Shown: positions 5,601-13,120, counted from the stretch's first letter. The stretch: DNA of 14,014 nucleotides from Nitrosopumilus sp. BACL13 MAG-121220-bin23 (GCA_001437625.1 LIAL01000026.1:1-14014), one strand, 5' to 3'. Notes: generated by a model from the letters alone, not told the origin. Numbers and translations: made by a program.

Positions 5601-7001
5601 ATGACAACTGAGAATCTCGATATAGATTATACAAAATATGATTTTAAAGATTCTACAGAAATGTATGTTCACCTTAGTAAGAAAGGACTCTCAAAGGATA
5701 CTGTTATTGAAATTAGTAAAATGAAAAATGAGCCACAGTGGATGCTTGATTTTAGATTACGTTCTTATGAAATTTTTATGCAAAAACCAATGCCAACTTG
5801 GGGTGGTGATCTTAGTCACATTGATTTCCAAAATATCTATTATTATGCTAAAGCATCTGAAAAAGTAGCAAAGAATTGGGATGATGTTCCAGACAATGTT
5901 AAAAAAACTTTTGATAAACTTGGAATTCCAGAAGCTGAAAAGAAATTTTTAGCAGGTGTTGGTGCACAATATGAATCTGAAGTTGTTTATCACAGTTTAA
6001 GAGAAGATTTAGCAAAACAAGGTGTTTTGTTTTTAGATACTGACCAAGCCTTAATTGATCATCCTGAATTATTCAAAAAATACTTTGGTAAAATTATCCC
6101 TCCAGAGGATAACAAATTTGCAGCACTAAACAGTGCTGTGTGGAGTGGTGGCTCATTTATCTATGTTCCAAAAGGTGTTCATATTGACATGCCTTTACAA
6201 GCATACTTTAGAATTAATGCCGAAAACATTGGTCAATTTGAAAGAACATTAATCATTGTTGATGAAGGTGCAGAAGTACATTACATCGAAGGTTGTACTG
6301 CTCCTGTATATTCTTCTGAATCACTTCACTCTGCTGTTGTTGAACTTGTTGCACACAAGGATGCAAAATTAAGATACACTACTATTCAAAACTGGAGTTC
6401 TGATGTTTACAACCTTGTAACAAAACGTGCTTATGCATACGAAGGTGCAACTGTTGAATGGATTGATGGAAACATTGGAAGTAAATTAACTATGAAATAT
6501 CCTGGTGTGTATCTTATGGGCGAAGGAGCTTATGGTGAAACATTATCTATTGCATTTGCAGGTAAAGGTCAACATCAAGATACTGGAGCTAAAATGGTAC
6601 ATCTTGCACCAAACACAACTTCTAAAGTTACATCCAAATCTGTAAGCAGATTAGATGGACGTTCAACTTATAGAGGAATGTTACATGTTGCAAAAGGTGC
6701 TACTGGTGTAAAATCTACTGTTAGATGCGATGCATTACTAATGGATGATACATCAAAAACTGATACTTATCCATACATGGTAATTGATCAAGAGGATGCA
6801 ACAATCACACACGAAGCTACTGTTGGAAAAATTGGAGATGAACAAATTTTCTATCTAATGTCTAGAGGATTTAGCGAAGAGGATGCCTTATCATTAATTG
6901 TTAATGGATTTATGGAGCCATTTACAAAAGAATTACCAATGGAATATGCAGTTGAATTAAACAGACTCATTAAATTAGAAATGGATGATTCTGTAGGATA
7001 A
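5601..7001 (+). CDS. sufB: Fe-S cluster assembly scaffold SufB
   Basis: SufB is the scaffold subunit of the SufBCD complex, on which nascent iron-sulfur clusters form in the cytoplasm. The 466 residues match the usual length. Hallmarks are QKPMPTWGGDL near 61, NKFAALNSAVWSGGSFIYVP (171-190), and IEGCTAP with Cys232, equivalent to the sulfur-entry cysteine Cys254 of Escherichia coli. The beta-helix follows, then RCDALLMDD with Cys376, matching E. coli Cys405. The segment ITHEATVGKIGDEQIFYLMSRG (402-423), carrying His404 and Glu405, is diagnostic. It is the first gene of its transcription unit, with sufD 25 nt downstream. No SufC ATPase gene lies beside it, so the partner must be supplied from another locus. 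Confidence 0.97.
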   Translation: MTTENLDIDYTKYDFKDSTEMYVHLSKKGLSKDTVIEISKMKNEPQWMLDFRLRSYEIFMQKPMPTWGGDLSHIDFQNIYYYAKASEKVAKNWDDVPDNVKKTFDKLGIPEAEKKFLAGVGAQYESEVVYHSLREDLAKQGVLFLDTDQALIDHPELFKKYFGKIIPPEDNKFAALNSAVWSGGSFIYVPKGVHIDMPLQAYFRINAENIGQFERTLIIVDEGAEVHYIEGCTAPVYSSESLHSAVVELVAHKDAKLRYTTIQNWSSDVYNLVTKRAYAYEGATVEWIDGNIGSKLTMKYPGVYLMGEGAYGETLSIAFAGKGQHQDTGAKMVHLAPNTTSKVTSKSVSRLDGRSTYRGMLHVAKGATGVKSTVRCDALLMDDTSKTDTYPYMVIDQEDATITHEATVGKIGDEQIFYLMSRGFSEEDALSLIVNGFMEPFTKELPMEYAVELNRLIKLEMDDSVG

Positions 7002-7026
7002 ACTCCAAATCTTTATCTGATTAATC

Positions 7027-8427
7027 ATGTCTCAAGAAATACTTTCAAAACTAAATACTTCTCATATTGAAGAAATTTCTTCATTCATGAATGAGCCTGA
7101 GTGGTTAAAAAATTATAGAAAAAACTCTTTATCCATTTATGATAATCTTCCAATTGAAACATCTCCATTATACAACAAGTATACTGATGCAAAAAAAATG
7201 GATCCTGAAAAAGTATCTCTTTCAAACACTACTACTCAAACAGTACCTGCTTTTCTTCAAAAAAGATTAGGTGAATTAGAAAATGAAATTTGTATTATTC
7301 AAATTGGAACTAACATTCATAGAATTAACCTACCTGATGAATTAAAATCAAAAGGACTTGTAATCTCTTCCATATCTGATGCTATTCAAAATAATTTTGA
7401 ATTGGTAAAAAAGGCATTGGAGGCATCAGATTCTGGCGATGATAAATTTACAGCCTTAAATAATGCTGCCTTTAATTCTGGAATATTTATCCATATTCCG
7501 CGTAATTTTATTTTAGATAAACCAATTTACTTTTTGACATGCCTTTCTGAAGATGGACATTCAACAATTTCTAGAAATATTATTTTTGCAGATGAAAGTA
7601 GTAAATCTACACTTGTTCAAGAATTGTATTCTGCAAATATTCAAACACAGCAAGCATATCTTGAATTAATGAACACAAATGTTGCTGCAAATGCTCAATT
7701 GGATGTTACTACTTTACAAATGATGGACCAACACGCTGTAACTTTTTCAACAAAACGTACTGACCTAGGACAAGATGCTAAAGTAAACTGGTATTCTGGA
7801 TTATTTGGTTCAATGTTATCTAGATATAAAATTGAATATTTTCTTAACGGCACTGGTGCATCTTCAAATGATTCTGAAGTTGTTTTTGGAAACAATGAAC
7901 AATCATTTGATATTCAAACCAATGTAAATCACGAAAGTCCATCTACTGAAGGGCGTGTAGTTGAAAAGTCTATTCTTCGAAATAAATCTAAATCTCTTTT
8001 CAAAGGGATGATTAGAATTAAGGAAAATGCAACTAAATCAAATTCTTTCTTATCTGGCCGTTCAATTTTATTAGATCCTGATGCAAAATCTGATTCAATT
8101 CCTGGATTAGAAATATTCACCAATGATGTAAAAGCAACTCACTCTGCATCTGTTGCACAAATTGATGAGGAGCAACTTTTCTATCTCAAAACTAGATGTC
8201 TTAGTCATGCAGAAGCTGAAAGAACTATTGTTGAAGGTTTCTTAGAACCTCTTTCAAGAAAGATGTCTTTTCAAGTTAGAGCATGGATTGCATATCTTAT
8301 TGAATCTAAATGGGATAATCGTGAACTTACTATTAACACAGATGAGGAATTGGCAAAGTTTGTTGAAATTGAAGAAACTCGTTATGATGAAAATTCTGAA
8401 GTTGAACAACACTACAAGTATCGGTGA
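7027..8427 (+). CDS. sufD: SufD-type subunit of the Fe-S assembly complex
   Basis: This SufB paralogue is expected to pair with SufB and SufC; in E. coli the SufB-SufD interface builds the cluster. It is 466 residues, as long as SufB here. It shares the opening FMNEPEWLKNYR with SufB, the mid-segment KFTALNNAAFNSGIFIHIPRN (140-160) and the C-terminal signature ATHSASVAQIDEEQLFYLKTR. His372 in that stretch corresponds to the interface histidine (His360) of E. coli SufD. It lacks the IEGCTAP and RCDALL cysteine motifs of SufB, which assigns it as SufD. No Shine-Dalgarno site is evident in the 25-nt gap before the ATG. Its TGA is part of the GGTGAT that probably serves as ribosome site for the next gene. 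Confidence 0.93.
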   Translation: MSQEILSKLNTSHIEEISSFMNEPEWLKNYRKNSLSIYDNLPIETSPLYNKYTDAKKMDPEKVSLSNTTTQTVPAFLQKRLGELENEICIIQIGTNIHRINLPDELKSKGLVISSISDAIQNNFELVKKALEASDSGDDKFTALNNAAFNSGIFIHIPRNFILDKPIYFLTCLSEDGHSTISRNIIFADESSKSTLVQELYSANIQTQQAYLELMNTNVAANAQLDVTTLQMMDQHAVTFSTKRTDLGQDAKVNWYSGLFGSMLSRYKIEYFLNGTGASSNDSEVVFGNNEQSFDIQTNVNHESPSTEGRVVEKSILRNKSKSLFKGMIRIKENATKSNSFLSGRSILLDPDAKSDSIPGLEIFTNDVKATHSASVAQIDEEQLFYLKTRCLSHAEAERTIVEGFLEPLSRKMSFQVRAWIAYLIESKWDNRELTINTDEELAKFVEIEETRYDENSEVEQHYKYR

Positions 8428-8432
8428 TTTTT

Positions 8433-8741
8433 TTGTCTGAATGGATTAAAGCATGTAATTTAGATCAAGTGAAAAAAGGCGAACTATTTGGTTTTATTAA
8501 AGATGATATGAAACTTCTCATAGCAAATCTTGATGGCACAATTCATGCTACTGATTTAATTTGTACTCATGCTGATGCCGATCTTTCTACTGGTTTTCTG
8601 AGCAAAGAAGGTGTTAGATGTCCATTACATCTTTCAGTTTTTAATTTAGTTAATGGTAAACCCAATAATCTTCCAGCTGAAACTGCTCTTAAAATATATC
8701 CAGTTAAAATTGATAACAACGAAATTTTTGTAGAGGTTTAA
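8433..8741 (+). CDS. Rieske-type [2Fe-2S] ferredoxin of the suf operon
   Basis: This 102-residue soluble protein has the Rieske pair C-T-H (Cys at base 8562) and C-P-L-H separated by 16 residues. The two Cys and two His bind a [2Fe-2S] cluster. It resembles small stand-alone Rieske ferredoxins, with no signal peptide or membrane anchor. A Rieske gene next to sufB and sufD is known from several bacterial suf clusters, so a role as electron donor or cluster carrier in assembly is plausible, though not shown. TTG 8433 is chosen because the perfect GGTGAT at 8423-8428 stands 4 nt upstream and the resulting N-terminus (MSEWIKAC) fits the family. A GTG at 8424, overlapping the sufD TGA, would add three residues. 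Confidence 0.9.
   Translation: MSEWIKACNLDQVKKGELFGFIKDDMKLLIANLDGTIHATDLICTHADADLSTGFLSKEGVRCPLHLSVFNLVNGKPNNLPAETALKIYPVKIDNNEIFVEV
8733..8737 (+). promoter_or_regulatory. Ribosome binding site deciding the TTG start of sufS
   Basis: GAGGT lies inside the last codons of the Rieske gene, 7 nt before TTG 8745. It supports that TTG as the sufS start despite the lack of a nearby ATG. Confidence 0.6.
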
Positions 8742-8744
8742 GAA

Positions 8745-9989
8745 TTGCAAAGTATCGAAACCTCTTTTGAAAATCTTAGAAATGATTTTCCAATTTTAAA
8801 AAGAACTGTTAGGGATAACAAACGTCTTGTTTATTTAGATAATGCATCTACAACTCAAAAACCTAATCAAGTGATTGATGCTATTACTGATTATTATAGA
8901 AATCATAATGCAAATATTCATCGTGCAGTATATGCCCTTGCTGAAGAATCAACTGAAGCTTATGAAGGAGCTAGAGATAAAATTGCAAAATTTGTTAATA
9001 TTAAAAATCGTCAAGAACTTATTTTTGTTAGAGGTACCACTGAAGCAATTAATTTAGTTGCATATGCATGGGGGAGACCTCATATCAACGAAGGCGATAT
9101 TATTGTCACCACTGAATATGAACATCATAGTAATATTGTCCCATGGCAATTACTTACCCAAGAAAAACATGCAAAATTAGAATATATTGGAATGAATGAT
9201 GATGGCCAATTAAATTTAGATGATCTTGATAAATATCTTGCAACTGGTAAAGTAAAACTTGTAACTTTTAGTTTGATGTCTAATGTTCTTGGAACTATTA
9301 CTGATGCTGAAAAAATTATTTCAAAATGTAAGGTTGCAGGTGTTCCTACTTTGATTGATGGTGCACAAGCCGTACCTCACATGAAAGTTGATCTTGATAC
9401 TTTGGGTTGTGATTTCTTTGCATTCTCTGGACACAAAATGTTGGCTCCTACTGGAATTGGTGTTTTGTGGGTTAGAAAATCTGTATTACAAACAATGAAT
9501 CCATTTCATGGCGGTGGTGATATGATTAGAGAAGTTCACAAGTATGAAACTACTTGGAATGATTTACCTTACAAATTTGAAGCAGGAACTCCAAGTATTG
9601 CAGATGTTATAGGATTTGGAGCTGCAATTGACTATCTTACAAAAATTGGAATGGATAATGTGAGACAACATGAAATTGAATTAACTAAATATGCTATAGA
9701 TGAATTTTCAAAAGTTCCAGGACTTCACATCTATGGTACTAAAGATATTACAAAACGTGGTGGTGTTATATCATTTAATTTTGCAGATGTACATCCGCAT
9801 GATGTTGCTCAAATAATTGACGGAGAGGGTATTGCACTTCGTTCAGGTCATCATTGTGCCCAAGTACTAATGGAGAGACTCAACGTTGCTGCAACTTCTA
9901 GAGCTAGTTTCTATATTTATAATACAAAGGCAGATGTTGATGCTCTAATCAATTCATTACATATAGTGGCGAAGGTGTTTAAATTATGA
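8745..9989 (+). CDS. sufS: Cysteine desulfurase SufS
   Basis: SufS is a PLP enzyme that removes sulfur from L-cysteine as a protein-bound persulfide for cluster assembly. The 414 residues are of normal length for the group II (SufS/CsdA) branch. Motifs in order are YLDNASTTQKP (30-40), FVRGTTEAINLVA, EYEHHSNIVPW with the cofactor-stacking histidine, LIDGAQAVPHM, and the Schiff-base lysine Lys231 in FSGHKMLAPTGIGVLW. The active-site cysteine is Cys371 in RSGHHCAQ, the short-loop form of group II enzymes, which need an activator such as SufU or SufE. TTG is the start, backed by GAGGT 7 nt upstream. The TGA overlaps the ATG of the scaffold gene, so desulfurase and acceptor should be made in step. 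Confidence 0.96.
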   Translation: MQSIETSFENLRNDFPILKRTVRDNKRLVYLDNASTTQKPNQVIDAITDYYRNHNANIHRAVYALAEESTEAYEGARDKIAKFVNIKNRQELIFVRGTTEAINLVAYAWGRPHINEGDIIVTTEYEHHSNIVPWQLLTQEKHAKLEYIGMNDDGQLNLDDLDKYLATGKVKLVTFSLMSNVLGTITDAEKIISKCKVAGVPTLIDGAQAVPHMKVDLDTLGCDFFAFSGHKMLAPTGIGVLWVRKSVLQTMNPFHGGGDMIREVHKYETTWNDLPYKFEAGTPSIADVIGFGAAIDYLTKIGMDNVRQHEIELTKYAIDEFSKVPGLHIYGTKDITKRGGVISFNFADVHPHDVAQIIDGEGIALRSGHHCAQVLMERLNVAATSRASFYIYNTKADVDALINSLHIVAKVFKL

Positions 9990-10426
9990 GTGGTACTGAT
10001 ATCTACCATGAAATGATTGTTGATTATTCAAGAAACCCTCTCAACTATGGAGAAATTGAAAACCATGATGTCACATTTCATGATTCTAATCCTCTATGTG
10101 GTGATAGTATAGATATTGATATGAAAATTGATGATAACAAAGTCACTGATATTAAATTTCATGGAAAAGGCTGTGCAATTTGTATGGCTTGCACTTCCGT
10201 TCTAACTGAAATTACTAAAGGGAAATCTCTTGACGATGTACGAAAAATTGAAAAACATGACGTGTTGGGAGAATTAGGATTAGACCACTTACAAGCTGTT
10301 AGAATTAAATGCGCATTACTTTCTCTTAAGGTGCTCAAATCTGCATTGTATACCTACATTGGTTCTAATCTTGATGCTGAAACAGATGTAGATACGCTAA
10401 AAACAGAGGCTGAAAATCTGTATTAA
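9986..10426 (+). CDS. sufU: SufU/IscU-like scaffold or sulfur acceptor
   Basis: Proteins of this family take sulfur from the desulfurase (SufU) or assemble clusters (IscU). The 146 residues keep all four ligands: Cys38 and Asp40 in NPLCGD, Cys63 in GKGCAI, and Cys109 in RIKCALL. The third and fourth cysteines are 46 residues apart. That is close to E. coli IscU (43) and much less than Bacillus subtilis SufU (62), so the SufU insertion is missing. The IscU LPPVK chaperone motif is also absent (HLQAVRIKC instead). SufU is chosen because of the adjacent sufS and the RIKCA sequence, but biochemical type is open. ATG overlaps the sufS TGA, with AAGGTG at 9972-9977 as ribosome site. Extra cysteines (66, 69) follow Cys63. 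Confidence 0.88.
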   Translation: MSGTDIYHEMIVDYSRNPLNYGEIENHDVTFHDSNPLCGDSIDIDMKIDDNKVTDIKFHGKGCAICMACTSVLTEITKGKSLDDVRKIEKHDVLGELGLDHLQAVRIKCALLSLKVLKSALYTYIGSNLDAETDVDTLKTEAENLY

Positions 10427-10427
10427 T

Positions 10428-10775
10428 ATGAGTGATTTTACTCCTTTAATTCCAATTTCATTACAAATAAGAAAAATTATTTTTGAAAAATTTAATGATG
10501 TTGATATAAAATTTACAAATGATCAAATTTTTGAAATTCTTAAATCTGATGGTGACATTAATCCTTCTTGGATAATTGATGATACTGAATCTTCATTCAA
10601 TGATCTTTGTGATTCTGGTCTTACAAGAAATATAGCTCAGAACCTTACTACTATTTTTCTAAAGTTATTTGATCCTGTTGAAAAACTTCATTGTAATTCT
10701 TGTAGTAATGATATCTACCTTGGAACTACTGAGGAAAGAACTTGTCCAAATCCATCTTGTAAATCTTCTATCTAG
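10428..10775 (+). CDS. Unrecognised zinc-ribbon protein at the end of the suf operon
   Basis: I do not recognise this 115-residue protein. The N-terminal 85 residues are predicted mainly helical (SLQIRKIIFEKF, NDQIFEILKS, TRNIAQNLTTIFLKLF) and acidic, and could be a small adaptor or winged-helix domain. The C-terminus has Cys89-x2-Cys92 and Cys106-x4-Cys111, a zinc-ribbon or rubredoxin-like knuckle pair that could bind Zn or Fe. A lone Cys61 lies between. There is no signal peptide or membrane segment. The ATG follows the scaffold gene's TAA after a single base, so it belongs to the suf transcript; this is the only functional clue. Its end overlaps the convergent pgk gene by 8 bp. Codon use and base composition look like its neighbours. 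Confidence 0.75.
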   Translation: MSDFTPLIPISLQIRKIIFEKFNDVDIKFTNDQIFEILKSDGDINPSWIIDDTESSFNDLCDSGLTRNIAQNLTTIFLKLFDPVEKLHCNSCSNDIYLGTTEERTCPNPSCKSSI

Positions 10776-11976
10776 ATCTATATCTTTCTGCAGCATCTTC
10801 TAATGCTTTCATCATTGAAAGTTTTTCTCCAGTTAGGTATAGTACTAATGCCCCACCTGCAGTGCTAATGTGATTAATTTTATCTGCCAATCCTTGTTGT
10901 TTTAATGCGGTTGTTAAATGTCCGCCACTGACAATTGTTGTTGCCATTGAGTTTGCCACTGCAGTTAACATTTGTGTTGTACCGTATTTGAAATTCTCTT
11001 TTTCAAAAAATCCTGCAGGACCGCTGATGAATACAGTTCCAGCACCTGAAATTAATTTTGAATAATATTCAACTGTTTTGGGACCTAAGTCAAAAATTTT
11101 ATCTTCTTTTTCTATCTCTCTAACATCCATTTCTACTCTTTGACCATCTTTATCAATTGCAACATCTACTGGAGTTGCAAATACATCTGGATATTCTCCT
11201 ATCAATGAATGTGCTTTTGCAACAATCTCTTCTTCTCTTTTAATTCCTAAAGGTGATTTAATTCTGGCTTGAGCACGCATAAACACATTTGCGATTAACC
11301 CTGTAAGTAAAACATGATCTGCTCGTCCATTTTGAATTAGTAATTTAATTGCCTCTAATCTATCTGGTACTTTGGATCCTCCTAGAATTATTACATGTGG
11401 TGCTTTTGCAACTGTCATTATGGTATCTAGATTTCTTACTTCTCTTTCAACAATTCGCCCTGCACATGCTGGTAGTACTTGTGCAAATCCTACAATGGAT
11501 GGATGTGATCTATGTGCACTTGGAAATGAATCCAACACACAAAGATCAAATAATTTTGATAATCTTGAAACCATTATTGTTTTTGCAGCATTTTCTGGTG
11601 TAAATTCATAATTCTCTTCAGCACATAATCTTAAGTTGTCTAAAAGTAATATTTCGCCATCTTCTAAATTTTTAATTGCATTTTGTGCAGCTTCTCCAAT
11701 AGTATCTTCAACATATTTTATTTTTCTACCCATTAATTTTTCAAGAACTTCTGCATGCTTGTTCATTCCTGTATATTCATTATTTCCTACTCTTCCTTGA
11801 TGGGATGCTATCACTACTTTGGAATCTTTTAATGATTCTAGGGTTTCAATTGCTTCTTCAATTCTTTTTGTACCTAAAATTTCATTAGTTTCTGGATCTA
11901 TGGGACAATTCATATCCATTCTAACAAAAACAGTTTTCCCCTTTAGATCAAAGTCATCTAATGTGAGTATTTTCAC
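10768..11976 (-). CDS. pgk: Phosphoglycerate kinase
   Basis: PGK interconverts 3-phosphoglycerate and 1,3-bisphosphoglycerate; in an autotrophic archaeon it would mainly serve gluconeogenesis. The 402 residues cover both domains. N-terminal substrate motifs are VRMDMNCP (18-25, with Asp21 and Asn23), SHQGR (58-62), LLDNLRL (111-117) and FPSAHRSHPS (151-160). The nucleotide half has VIILGGSKV with Lys202 and a C-terminal ISTAGGALVLYL in place of the more usual STGGGAS. The start is GTG; a weak AAGGAA lies 14 nt upstream. It is a single-gene unit transcribed towards the suf operon, overlapping the zinc-ribbon gene's 3' end by 8 bp. Confidence 0.96.
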   Translation of the reverse strand: MKILTLDDFDLKGKTVFVRMDMNCPIDPETNEILGTKRIEEAIETLESLKDSKVVIASHQGRVGNNEYTGMNKHAEVLEKLMGRKIKYVEDTIGEAAQNAIKNLEDGEILLLDNLRLCAEENYEFTPENAAKTIMVSRLSKLFDLCVLDSFPSAHRSHPSIVGFAQVLPACAGRIVEREVRNLDTIMTVAKAPHVIILGGSKVPDRLEAIKLLIQNGRADHVLLTGLIANVFMRAQARIKSPLGIKREEEIVAKAHSLIGEYPDVFATPVDVAIDKDGQRVEMDVREIEKEDKIFDLGPKTVEYYSKLISGAGTVFISGPAGFFEKENFKYGTTQMLTAVANSMATTIVSGGHLTTALKQQGLADKINHISTAGGALVLYLTGEKLSMMKALEDAAERYRSR

Positions 11977-12027
11977 AATTTTTCTAGTATTTCCTTGGTT
12001 AAAATCTTTGAGCTGATCATACTTATT

Positions 12028-12035
12028 TTTATAAA
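12028..12035 (-). promoter_or_regulatory. TATA box, probably for pgk
   Basis: TTTATAAA is centred about 55 nt upstream of the pgk GTG. This predicts transcription from around 12005 with a leader of roughly 30 nt. The sequence is its own reverse complement, so it could also act on the plus strand, but it is farther from the PAP2 gene. The 140-bp spacer between the two genes holds no other gene. Confidence 0.4.
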
Positions 12036-12054
12036 TTTTGTTTGTATTGCGTGG

Positions 12055-12062
12055 TTTATTTT
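12055..12062 (+). promoter_or_regulatory. Possible TATA box of the PAP2 gene
   Basis: TTTATTTT lies about 60 nt before the TTG start. Initiation roughly 26 nt downstream would give a leader of some 30 nt carrying the GAGGT at 12104-12108. Another AT-rich stretch at 12085-12094 could serve a leaderless transcript, so the assignment is weak. Confidence 0.25.
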
Positions 12063-12103
12063 TTAAAAGTTATGTATTAATGTAAATTAAAATATCTATA
12101 GTT

Positions 12104-12108
12104 GAGGT
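12104..12108 (+). promoter_or_regulatory. Ribosome binding site deciding the TTG start of the PAP2 gene
   Basis: GAGGT stands 8 nt before TTG 12117, a near-ideal spacing. It supports the TTG start and indicates that this transcript has a leader, unlike several other genes in the window. Confidence 0.55.
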
Positions 12109-12116
12109 TTAATTAA

Positions 12117-12785
12117 TTGAAAAATTGGCTTTTTGATATTCGGTCGCGCTCTTTTGTCTTATTGACTATACTCTTCCTTATTTTGACATCTTTTGTATTT
12201 TTTGAATTAACTGATGATTTTGATCAAAATGTAATTCTTTTCTTTTCAGATAATGTTGGAAATCCTACTCTAGATCTTGTTATGCAATATGTTACAGAAA
12301 GTGGAGATGTTTTCAACATGATGATGTTTGCGATTATAATATTATTAATTCCAAAAACCCGTAGAGTTGGAATTACTCTTTTAATCTTGATTGTAATTTC
12401 TACTCTACTTACAGGATACATCAAATGCGGTGTTGATAGGGATAGACCTGATTTTGAATACTCTGGTGTTGAATTTCCTGTACAGATTAGCCGTGATACA
12501 TTTGCATTATTTTGTGAAGGTGGTTTTGATGCTTCATACCCTTCTGGACATGCAGCTAGATCAATGATATTTGCAATTATTTTGGGCTATGCGCTATCTA
12601 ATAGATTTCCTCGTGGTGCGTATTTGATATTCGTTTATCCTGCAATGGTCTCTCTTAGTAGATTGTATGTTTTACAACATTTCCCAATGGATGTAATTGG
12701 TGGAACTATAATTGGTGTGATGCTTGCTGGTGTTATGGCAAACAGAACAAAATTATATCAAATTTTTGATAAATCAAAAACCTAA
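12117..12785 (+). CDS. PAP2-family membrane phosphatase
   Basis: This 222-residue integral membrane protein belongs to the type-2 phosphatidic acid phosphatase superfamily, which dephosphorylates lipid phosphates or polyprenyl diphosphates. All three catalytic motifs are intact: K-x6-RP (KCGVDRDRP, Lys103 to Pro111), PSGH (142-145) and SR-x5-H-x3-D (Arg182, His188, Asp192). Hydrophobic segments at about 13-29, 66-78, 86-100, 149-160, 168-180 and 193-208 give roughly six membrane helices. The loop between motifs 1 and 2 (about 111-141) is long and holds a cysteine. In an archaeon the substrate could be an isoprenoid diphosphate or archaeal lipid phosphate, but the sequence does not tell. TTG start is backed by GAGGT. 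The end overlaps the convergent next gene by 12 bp. Confidence 0.9.
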   Translation: MKNWLFDIRSRSFVLLTILFLILTSFVFFELTDDFDQNVILFFSDNVGNPTLDLVMQYVTESGDVFNMMMFAIIILLIPKTRRVGITLLILIVISTLLTGYIKCGVDRDRPDFEYSGVEFPVQISRDTFALFCEGGFDASYPSGHAARSMIFAIILGYALSNRFPRGAYLIFVYPAMVSLSRLYVLQHFPMDVIGGTIIGVMLAGVMANRTKLYQIFDKSKT

Positions 12786-13085
12786 TTCTGTTAGAGTTGA
12801 ATTATCAATTAAAACAATTGCAAAATGATCTTCGTTATGATGATACGTCCAATACTTGATATCTCTTGTTTCATTTTTCTCTCGAAGTCCTTTTGTTACA
12901 CCCGTGGTAACTGTATATCCTATTCTTTTTGCAATTTTAGTTTCTTTTGGCATTAAAACTTTGTAACCTGCATTTTTATCTTTAAATCCTAAATTTACCA
13001 TGTCTTCCACTGCTTGTACTGCCTCGTTTTCATTTTTTACATCATATATTTTTGATATTGGTAGATCTTTTGGATGAAAATCCAT
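12774..13085 (-). CDS. Small conserved-looking protein of unknown function
   Basis: I do not recognise this 103-residue soluble protein. It opens with MDFHPKDLPISKIYDV, followed by an acidic helix-like stretch (NENEAVQAVEDMVNLGF). A basic section (KVLMPKETKIAKRIGYTVTT, 42-61) and a C-terminal half with aromatic and histidine residues (KYWTYHHNEDHFAIVLID, about 77-94) follow. There is no cysteine, signal peptide or membrane segment. The alternation suggests a small alpha/beta domain. An ATG start is preceded by no ribosome site, but a TATA-like box at 13109-13120 lies about 28 nt upstream, which supports a real, leaderless gene. It overlaps the convergent PAP2 gene by 12 bp. Confidence 0.65.
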   Translation of the reverse strand: MDFHPKDLPISKIYDVKNENEAVQAVEDMVNLGFKDKNAGYKVLMPKETKIAKRIGYTVTTGVTKGLREKNETRDIKYWTYHHNEDHFAIVLIDNSTLTELGF

Positions 13086-13108
13086 GGTTTTAGTAAAATA
13101 TTGTCACT

Positions 13109-13120
13109 AATATTTTTTAA
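13109..13120 (-). promoter_or_regulatory. TATA-like box of the small unknown gene
   Basis: On the minus strand the sequence is TTAAAAAATATT, centred about 28 nt upstream of the ATG at 13085. An imperfect inverted repeat (13094-13102 with 13109-13117, 8 of 9 pairs, 6-bp spacer) overlaps it and could be an operator, though AT-rich dyads are common here. The rest of the 136-bp spacer shows no clear promoter for the rightward gene. Confidence 0.35.

Noticed and set aside
8875..9057. Plus-strand frame of 60 codons within sufS
   Set aside because: It is a second frame of the sufS gene, rich in Ile and Leu from AT-rich codons, without ribosome site.
11349..11611. Overlapping plus-strand frames opposite pgk
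   Set aside because: They lie wholly inside the well-supported phosphoglycerate kinase gene, have no promoter or ribosome site and give low-complexity products.
11819..12016. Plus-strand frame of 65 codons across the pgk start
   Set aside because: It is antisense to the pgk N-terminus and has no family resemblance or initiation signal.
11977..12116. Small RNA or tRNA in the longest intergenic spacer
   Set aside because: The spacer is AT-rich and contains promoter elements and a ribosome site. No stable GC-containing stem, tRNA arm or kink-turn motif is visible.
12763..12780. Perfect inverted repeat (8-bp arms TTTTTGAT and ATCAAAAA, 2-bp spacer) at the convergent ends of the PAP2 gene and the small unknown gene
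   Set aside because: It looks like a bidirectional terminator, but the T-run for each direction lies before the stop codon of the gene it would terminate, and the loop is too small. It is explained by coding for the C-termini on both strands in AT-rich DNA.
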